Of a stretch of DNA of 19,123 bases, positions 14,461 through 19,123 are shown one piece after another. The stretch covers positions 1 to 19,123 of the forward strand of contig CAZFGB010000241.1 of assembly GCA_964518405.1 (NCBI GenBank), written 5' to 3'. The translations under genes were made by a program, and so were the position numbers. The notes beneath the pieces were generated by a model. It saw only the letters and a program-made list of their open reading frames with translations. It did not search any database and was not told the origin of the DNA. Origin of the DNA: VXNE01 sp964518405 (GTDB taxonomy: Bacteria > Pseudomonadota > Gammaproteobacteria > Pseudomonadales > Azotimanducaceae). Within the stretch, counting starts at the first letter, position 1; every line of letters begins with the position of its first letter.

Positions 14461-15507
14461 CTAGAACGCCGGGAACACTGCCTCCGCGAACCTTCGCGCG
14501 TAGTCATAACCACCCTCCGAGATCGGGGGCGGCGTCGGCATCGGGTGCGGAATGACGATCTCAATCGGCAGGCCGTATCCGAGAATGGTCTTGATCTGCT
14601 CCGCGATCTCCTCAAAGGAACCGTGCAGCGTGAACGCGTCGACGGCTTCGTCCGGCAGGAACGAGACGACATCGCCGGCGGCTTCGAGGTTCGGGTCGTG
14701 GTGGAAATCCGGCCAGACCTGACGTTTCAGGATAGCCGAGTCTTCGCCGGTCCATGGCATATCGATGTTCTCGAACAGCACTGGCGAATACTCGTAGTAG
14801 CCTGCGGCGGCGGCGCGGCCGATGCGACCCACCCGCTCGGGATCCGGATCGGCGATGGTGTGGAAGACGCAGCCGATGCGCACCTCGCTGGGGTCCCGGC
14901 CGGCTTCCCTGGCGCCCGCGCGAACGTGCTCGACGGCGAGGCGCAGGTTGGTTTCGTGCACGCCCACCCGGATGAAGACGCCGTCGGCGACGCGGCCGGC
15001 CATGCGCAGGGTCCGCGGGCCTTGCGTGGCGACCCAGACGGGCACGGGCGACGCGTGGCGAAGCACCGCCGGCCGCGCGGCGTCGACGGCCACCTGCTCG
15101 CTGGCCGTGAGTGACTTGATGGTGACGATCGATTCTTCGAACGCCGCCACGGTGGCGGGGCGCTTGCCCATGAGGCGGACGGCGGTGTCGCCCACGCCCA
15201 TGCCCAATATCATGCGCCCGGGATCCAGCCGGTCGATCGTCGCGACGGATCCCGCGATGACCGCGGGATGGCGCATCACGGGGTTTTCGATCAGCGTCCC
15301 GAGCATGATGGAACGCGTCTCCCGCAAGGCCTGCGCCAGCAGCACGTACGGATCCTGTACCAGGAGCGGCGAAGACGCGAGGAACCCGTAGTGCCAACCC
15401 AGTCCCTCGAGCCGCGCGGCGTCTGCTGCGAATCGAAGGGGCGACCGATGGTCCAGCCGGTTCAGTCCGAACGCGAGGCCGTCTCGTATCGTTTTGGGAT
15501 TGTTCAT
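14461..15507 (-). CDS. Luciferase-like (LLM class) flavin- or F420-dependent oxidoreductase
   Basis: The 348-residue product has the bacterial-luciferase TIM-barrel pattern: FAADAARLEGLGWHYGFLASSPLL at about 26-49, GTLIENPVMRHPAVIAGSVATIDRL, GRMILGMGVGDTAVRLMG, and VPVWVATQGPRTLRMAGRVADGVFI in the middle. These resemble methylenetetrahydromethanopterin-reductase-like LLM proteins. Whether it uses FMN or F420 cannot be decided, and in a gammaproteobacterium FMN seems likelier. The open frame extends far upstream but the ATG at 15507 is supported by AAGGACGGG and by a 4-bp overlap with the end of the MFS gene, which implies translational coupling. Confidence 0.9.
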   Translation of the reverse strand: MNNPKTIRDGLAFGLNRLDHRSPLRFAADAARLEGLGWHYGFLASSPLLVQDPYVLLAQALRETRSIMLGTLIENPVMRHPAVIAGSVATIDRLDPGRMILGMGVGDTAVRLMGKRPATVAAFEESIVTIKSLTASEQVAVDAARPAVLRHASPVPVWVATQGPRTLRMAGRVADGVFIRVGVHETNLRLAVEHVRAGAREAGRDPSEVRIGCVFHTIADPDPERVGRIGRAAAAGYYEYSPVLFENIDMPWTGEDSAILKRQVWPDFHHDPNLEAAGDVVSFLPDEAVDAFTLHGSFEEIAEQIKTILGYGLPIEIVIPHPMPTPPPISEGGYDYARRFAEAVFPAF

Positions 15508-16772
15508 CGTTCCCGTCCTTGTCGTTCTTCGTGACTCGCCAGGGTGATCGCTGAGGGCCGGCGGAGCGTCTCGGGCACGAAGACTATCAGCAAAACGATG
15601 CCCACGAGGGCCATCCCGCCGGTGGAGGTGCAGGCGATGGCCATGGATGTCCATTGCGCCAGCGGCCCCATGATGAAGGGCCCCACTGCCGCGCCGGCAT
15701 CGCCCACCAAGCGCCAGACGCCGAGAAACTCGCCGCGTCCCTGCGCGGGCGACAGGTCGCCGCCGAGCGTCATGAAGATGCCGGTGCCGAAACCGTTGCC
15801 GAGGCCGGCCAGGAGGCCGGCGGCGGTGAAGGCCCAGAAGCTGCCGGCGAAGGGAAGGGCGGCGACACCGATGCCCAGCAACAGCATCGCGGGCCCCAGT
15901 GCCCACCTGCGGCCGGCCAAGTCGATGATCATGCCCGCGGGATAGAACATGGCCATGTCGATAGCAGAGGAAAGGCTGTACGCCAAACCGATTTCGGCGG
16001 CGGAGAACCCCATCTCGGCGCCGACGAGCGGAATCATCAGTCGAACTCCGGTTCTGAGGAACATCAGCACGACCATCACGCTTCCCGCCGTCGCGAAAGT
16101 CCGCTTGTGCGTCCGCACGATATGCGCGAGGCGGGAACGCTCGAGCCCTTCGGCGGGCCGGGCGCTGCTCGCGAAAATCATCACGATCACGAGGGAGATC
16201 GCCCACAGGATGCCCGCGCCCGCGAACACGGCGCGATATCCGATCAGGTCGGCGCCGACGCCCGCGATCACGGGACCGACGAACGCTCCGGCGCGTTGCA
16301 TGCCCGCCATCAGGGAGATCACGCGGCCGCGCTGGTCCAGGCGCACCGTGTCGGTGATGAACGTCACCCTTCCGAGCACCCAGATGCCCGCGCCGGCGCC
16401 GAAGCCGAGCGCGGCAAAGGAAAGGAGCGTGACCTCGGTCGCGGCTGCAGCCATGAAAGTGGCGACCGTCGCGGCCACGAGTCCTAGAATCATGACGCCG
16501 CGGTCGCCGATGCGGGTCACCAGCATGCCGGCGGGCACGTCCATCAACATCGTCCCGGCACCGCGCAGACCCACGACCGTGGCGGCCAGCGCCGGGCCGC
16601 CGCCTATCTCCAAGGCATAGAGCGGCAGCATGATCTGCATGGCGTTCTGCGCGATCGCCGAGAAGAACGACGGCAAGTAAACGGGCAGCGCGATGCCGCG
16701 CATCACGGAAAGGACGGTCGCCCGGCTTAAGGGTTCCGCCGGGTACGACGTTGTGCGCTTTGGTTCCGACAT
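15504..16772 (-). CDS. MFS transporter
   Basis: The 422-residue product has about 12 hydrophobic helices. The major-facilitator loop 2-3 signature appears as GMLVTRIGDRGVMILG, a second copy near loop 8-9 reads GMIIDLAGRRWALG, and there is a long central cytoplasmic loop around SSARPAEGLERSRLAHIVRT. It resembles drug- or metabolite-exporting 12-TM families, but the substrate is not predictable. The open frame begins 40 codons earlier, but that part is non-hydrophobic and cysteine/arginine-rich, so ATG at 16772 is preferred. It is coupled to the downstream monooxygenase, suggesting they act on one compound. Confidence 0.9.
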   Translation of the reverse strand: MSEPKRTTSYPAEPLSRATVLSVMRGIALPVYLPSFFSAIAQNAMQIMLPLYALEIGGGPALAATVVGLRGAGTMLMDVPAGMLVTRIGDRGVMILGLVAATVATFMAAAATEVTLLSFAALGFGAGAGIWVLGRVTFITDTVRLDQRGRVISLMAGMQRAGAFVGPVIAGVGADLIGYRAVFAGAGILWAISLVIVMIFASSARPAEGLERSRLAHIVRTHKRTFATAGSVMVVLMFLRTGVRLMIPLVGAEMGFSAAEIGLAYSLSSAIDMAMFYPAGMIIDLAGRRWALGPAMLLLGIGVAALPFAGSFWAFTAAGLLAGLGNGFGTGIFMTLGGDLSPAQGRGEFLGVWRLVGDAGAAVGPFIMGPLAQWTSMAIACTSTGGMALVGIVLLIVFVPETLRRPSAITLASHEERQGRER

Positions 16773-16917
16773 CACGTGACGCGTCCCGCCTCGGAATCCC
16801 GCGAGGGCTGAGATCTCGCCGTTGTTCTCGCGACAAGGGAATGAGGCAGGACGACAACGACAATGATGACGGCAGAAGGATCGCGATGACAAGCGCCAAG
16901 CGCCGTCCTCGCGTGCG

Positions 16918-18060
16918 TCACGACAAGGCCGCGGCGATGATCCGTCGAACCTGGCCGACGATGTCGCCTTCGAGCGCCGCGTCGTAACCCTTCACCGCTG
17001 GTGTATGTAGGTGTCCAAGGGGGAACTCGGCGCCAAGCTGTTTCTGCAGCAGCAGGCTGCGATAGGTGATCTCGTTCGACAGGTAGCCGCCGCTCGAGCC
17101 TCGCACAGCCGTATCGCGCGCCAGTTCCTTCAATGTCCGCGCCGTGAACGACCCGCGCTCCAGGGTAGCGACGCGCCGGTTGTCGCGAATCGGCCAGCGG
17201 CCGGCGACTGACGACATGGCGGCTGCCGGCAGGGAGAACTCGAGAAACTCGGTTGCGCCAGTTCCGGCCAGATCCGGCGGGATGACCGGATTTGATGCCG
17301 AGGCCCCGGTCATCGCGCCGGTGCTATCTGGAGTTTCCGCGGAGCGGCGCAGGCCAGGAAAACGTTCCAGGTCGAATCGGTCGCGGCCCATGCTGATGGT
17401 CACCGCGAGGTCCAGGCCGCGCTGGAACAGCGGCCGAAGCAGGTCTTCCACGACGCCCCGGTCGAACGCCTCGAATCGCACCGGCAGGATCGCGGTCCGC
17501 ACATGGGCACCCGCGATCATCGTGCCGTCGAGGGCGAGCGCGACCAGTCCCGCAGGATTGCTCTGCTCGATCACATCGTCCAGGTGGAACGGATCGAACC
17601 CGGTCACCAGTACGCGGGGGACTCCCGGCGGGTAGGCCGGTTCGAGGTTTCGGGACAGCCGCTCCTCCGGCCCGAAGTCGGTTGCTTCGCCGAGTGCCCG
17701 GCGCAGCTCGAGTCGCGCCCAGTAGAGCGGCCGATCGTCCATGTGGCCGGATCGCACGTCGGCCACCGCTCGCCCCCACAGGCGCGCGCCGTCGCCCGTC
17801 CGGACGATGTCGCCGTAGCGTTCCGTCACCGACGGCATTGTCAGCGTGGCGCGTTCGATGCGGGCTTGTTCGACTTCCATCGTGACGAACGACTCGGGTG
17901 TGTCCCCACAGGACTCTGTCGAGTTTAGCGGCATCAGTCGATGCTCACCGGGAGCAAAGTCAGGACCGCAGTTCACAGTCACCGGCTTATAGGACGCATC
18001 GCTGCAATCCACATCAGAAAATTGCCATTTCGTTTGACAAGCAGCCAAGGCTGACGACAA
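16918..18060 (-). CDS. Pyroglutamyl-peptidase I (C15)-like protein with catalytic Cys replaced by Ser
   Basis: The 380-residue frame has a C-terminal half like pyrrolidone-carboxylate peptidase, which removes N-terminal pyroglutamate: VLVTGFDPF at 150-158, SNPAG at 167-171, ILPVRFEAF at 191-199, the LERFPG glutamate at about 232, GSSGGYLSNEITY at 321-333 and GHLHTP with H352. In C15 enzymes the GYLSN position is a cysteine nucleophile. Here it is S328 (codon TCG). The first 145 residues do not resemble C15 and contain several cysteines. The start is uncertain: TTG 18060 gives a short LAAC lipobox-like segment near the N-terminus, but too few residues for a signal peptide, and M43 or M61 are alternatives. 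Probable first gene of the cluster with the MFS and LLM genes. Confidence 0.75.
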   Translation of the reverse strand: MSSALAACQTKWQFSDVDCSDASYKPVTVNCGPDFAPGEHRLMPLNSTESCGDTPESFVTMEVEQARIERATLTMPSVTERYGDIVRTGDGARLWGRAVADVRSGHMDDRPLYWARLELRRALGEATDFGPEERLSRNLEPAYPPGVPRVLVTGFDPFHLDDVIEQSNPAGLVALALDGTMIAGAHVRTAILPVRFEAFDRGVVEDLLRPLFQRGLDLAVTISMGRDRFDLERFPGLRRSAETPDSTGAMTGASASNPVIPPDLAGTGATEFLEFSLPAAAMSSVAGRWPIRDNRRVATLERGSFTARTLKELARDTAVRGSSGGYLSNEITYRSLLLQKQLGAEFPLGHLHTPAVKGYDAALEGDIVGQVRRIIAAALS

Positions 18061-18159
18061 AGTGGCCTATGGATGCAGTTTGGGTCGAGACGAACGTCAA
18101 TTTCCTTTCTATGACTGTCCGACCAAGTCCAGCAGATAGCCCGAAATCCGCTTCGTCTA

Positions 18160-18969
18160 TTGCCGGTCCAAAAGGCGATATCCAGTCCCGGAGAGGTCAA
18201 GTACAAAAGTGCTGAAGGTGTGAGCTTGCCGGGATCCGAGTGCGAACTTGCGGCAACAGCCGCCGCGCTAGCTGGTCCGGAGGCGTTGCTGACCGCCTCG
18301 GAGCGGGCCATCGCAACCGGGACCGACCGGCCATCATGTGAGCGTCTGCAAGAGTTGCGTCGTTCTATTGAGAGCGGCGAAGACCCGTTGGGCAGTGCCT
18401 TTCGCCAGCTACGTCCCGCCGAAGTCCACCGCGAACAGGGCGCCGTATACACGCCTCGTCTGATCGTTGACGCAATGGTGAACTGGGCTGCGGAACGAAC
18501 CGTACCAACGCGCATCGTCGATCCCGGTGCAGGGTCTGGCCGTTTTCTTCTCGCTGCGGGAAAGGCATTCCCCGATGCCGAACTGATCGCGGTGGAGATC
18601 GATCCGCTCGCCGCGCTCACCCTGCGGGCAAACGCCGCCGCGCTCAAGTTGACCGAACGGCTCACCGTTCTGGTGGACGACTATCGTTCGATCGACCTCC
18701 CCGAAGTAGACGGCGCCACGCTGTTTCTCGGCAATCCTCCCTATGTTCGTCATCACGCGATAGCGGCGGGTTGGAAAGACTGGTTTGCAAACGCCGCCGC
18801 TTCTCAGGGTTTGGTTGCCAGCAAGCTTGCGGGTCTGCATGTTCATTTCTTCCTCAAGACCCTCATGCTCGCCAGGTCCGGCGATTACGGCGCCTTCATT
18901 ACGTCGGCGGAGTGGCTCGACGTCAACTATGGAGACCTCATGCGCAAGCTGCTTGTGCGTTATGTGTAG
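18160..18969 (+). pseudogene. N6-adenine DNA methyltransferase (Eco57I/HsdM-like), C-terminally truncated
   Basis: The 269-residue frame contains the SAM-binding motif I (RIVDPGAGSGRFLLAAG), the acidic end of strand 2 (AVEIDPLAAL), and the catalytic N6-adenine motif IV NPPYVRHH. AGLHVHFFLK and GAFITSAEWLDVNYGDLMRKLL follow, as in this family. Full-length relatives run on for about 250 more residues including the target-recognition part. Here the protein ends VRYV and a TAG at 18967-18969, directly inside an inverted repeat. It is therefore probably inactive. The start is uncertain: TTG 18160 is the longest, while GTG 18220 or TTG 18226 (GAAGG just upstream) are also plausible. No restriction enzyme gene is visible. 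Confidence 0.8.
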
Positions 18970-18985
18970 CTCCACATAACGAACA
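18954..18985. repeat. 13-bp imperfect inverted repeat with 6-nt spacer at the methyltransferase break
   Basis: TGTGCGTTATGTG at 18954-18966 and CACATAACGAACA at 18973-18985 pair at 12 of 13 positions around the spacer TAGCTC, which supplies the methyltransferase stop codon. The inner 9 bp are perfect. It lies exactly where the family homology ends. It could be a recombinase crossover site, an element end, or a hairpin terminator without a T tract. Confidence 0.7.
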
Positions 18986-19082
18986 TTGAACTGAGCCGCG
19001 TTCCGCGGCGGGGCGCCATGCCGGGGCCCGATGCCGTTGCCCTGTTTCGGCGTTGACGCGATGGTGCCTTGCCGAGTTTCAT
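18960..19082 (-). CDS. Possible small basic protein of 40 residues
   Basis: A minus-strand frame starts at ATG 19082, with GGAGG six nucleotides upstream, and runs 40 codons to a TAA inside the inverted repeat. The product is basic (MKLGKAPSRQRRNR at its start) and ends in a short hydrophobic stretch (FVMWSY). I recognise no family. The ribosome binding site is the main support. It may equally be chance or the interrupted head of a longer gene. Confidence 0.25.
   Translation of the reverse strand: MKLGKAPSRQRRNRATASGPGMAPRRGTRLSSMFVMWSYT
18995..19009. repeat. GC-rich hairpin after the dyad
   Basis: GCCGCG at 18995-19000 and CGCGGC at 19004-19009 form a perfect 6-bp stem with a TTC loop, 10 bases beyond the larger dyad. 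No T tract follows. The remaining 114 bases to the window edge contain only the possible small minus-strand frame. Confidence 0.45.
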
Positions 19083-19123
19083 CGTTGTCCTCCGATTGAT
19101 CGATTCCGTTTTTTTCTCGGCCT

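Noticed and set aside
14461..16899. An 812-residue minus-strand open frame
   Set aside because: Only its last 348 codons resemble a protein family. The rest is an arginine-rich shadow of the MFS gene in another frame. The true start is ATG 15507.
17089..17097. A TGA/Sec or cysteine at the C15-like nucleophile
   Set aside because: The codon in GYLSN reads TCG (Ser) on the minus strand, so there is no Sec codon at that place.
18954..18985. A chromosomal dif site
   Set aside because: The spacing of 6 fits, but the arms are oriented the opposite way from the CATAA-6-TTATG layout of dif and do not match its consensus.
18954..19060. Integron attC site at the methyltransferase break
   Set aside because: GTTATGT and ACATAAC-like boxes and a GC hairpin with TTGAACTGAG beside it recall attC, but the complementary half-site with matching L boxes is not present on either side.

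Overview
This window looks like a chromosomal segment of a gammaproteobacterium, probably an uncultured marine or host-associated one. The evidence is the end of an rRNA operon (23S 3' end, then 5S), the run birA-coaX-SPOR-domain gene-tRNA-Thr typical of Gammaproteobacteria, a TRAP transporter set, and a high overall GC content. No phage, plasmid or CRISPR genes are visible.

Layout. 1-372 is the 23S rRNA 3' end and 529-645 is 5S rRNA, closed by an intrinsic terminator at 655-685. A TauD-type dioxygenase (743-1549, minus) converges on the rRNA operon and diverges from birA (1804-2718), which overlaps coaX (2715-3407). A membrane-anchored SPOR-domain protein (3440-4024) and tRNA-Thr(UGU) (4097-4172) follow. 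A complete TRAP transporter (dctP 4331-5377, dctQ 5414-6022, dctM 6019-7377) leads into a PYROXD2/phytoene-desaturase-like FAD oxidoreductase (7409-8992).

9070-13022 appears by eye to be lower in GC. It holds a DUF1993 protein, a secreted PHB-depolymerase/feruloyl-esterase-like hydrolase with a lysine-rich insert, and a divergent pair: an SDR dehydrogenase (minus) and a GldA-type iron/zinc alcohol dehydrogenase (plus).

The main discovery is at 13227-13691 on the minus strand. A peroxiredoxin gene has an in-frame TGA exactly where the peroxidatic cysteine of the PxxxTxxC motif belongs (codon 45). The sequence after it reads on in frame as normal peroxiredoxin to a proper stop. A perfect 6-bp hairpin with a 5-nt loop containing GU begins 18 nt after the TGA, within the spacing expected of a bacterial SECIS element. 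I read this as a selenocysteine-containing peroxiredoxin that conventional gene callers would shorten to a 99-residue fragment. No selenocysteine machinery (selA, selB, selC, selD) is in the window, so the reading predicts it elsewhere in the genome.

13909-14364 is a solitary HicB-like antitoxin-type regulator. A minus-strand cluster follows: a pyroglutamyl-peptidase-I-like protein whose catalytic cysteine is serine (16918-18060), an MFS transporter (15504-16772) and a translationally coupled luciferase-like monooxygenase (14461-15507). At the right edge a DNA adenine methyltransferase (18160-18969) stops in mid-domain. The break coincides with a 13-6-13 imperfect dyad holding the stop codon in its spacer, which suggests an insertion or recombination junction.
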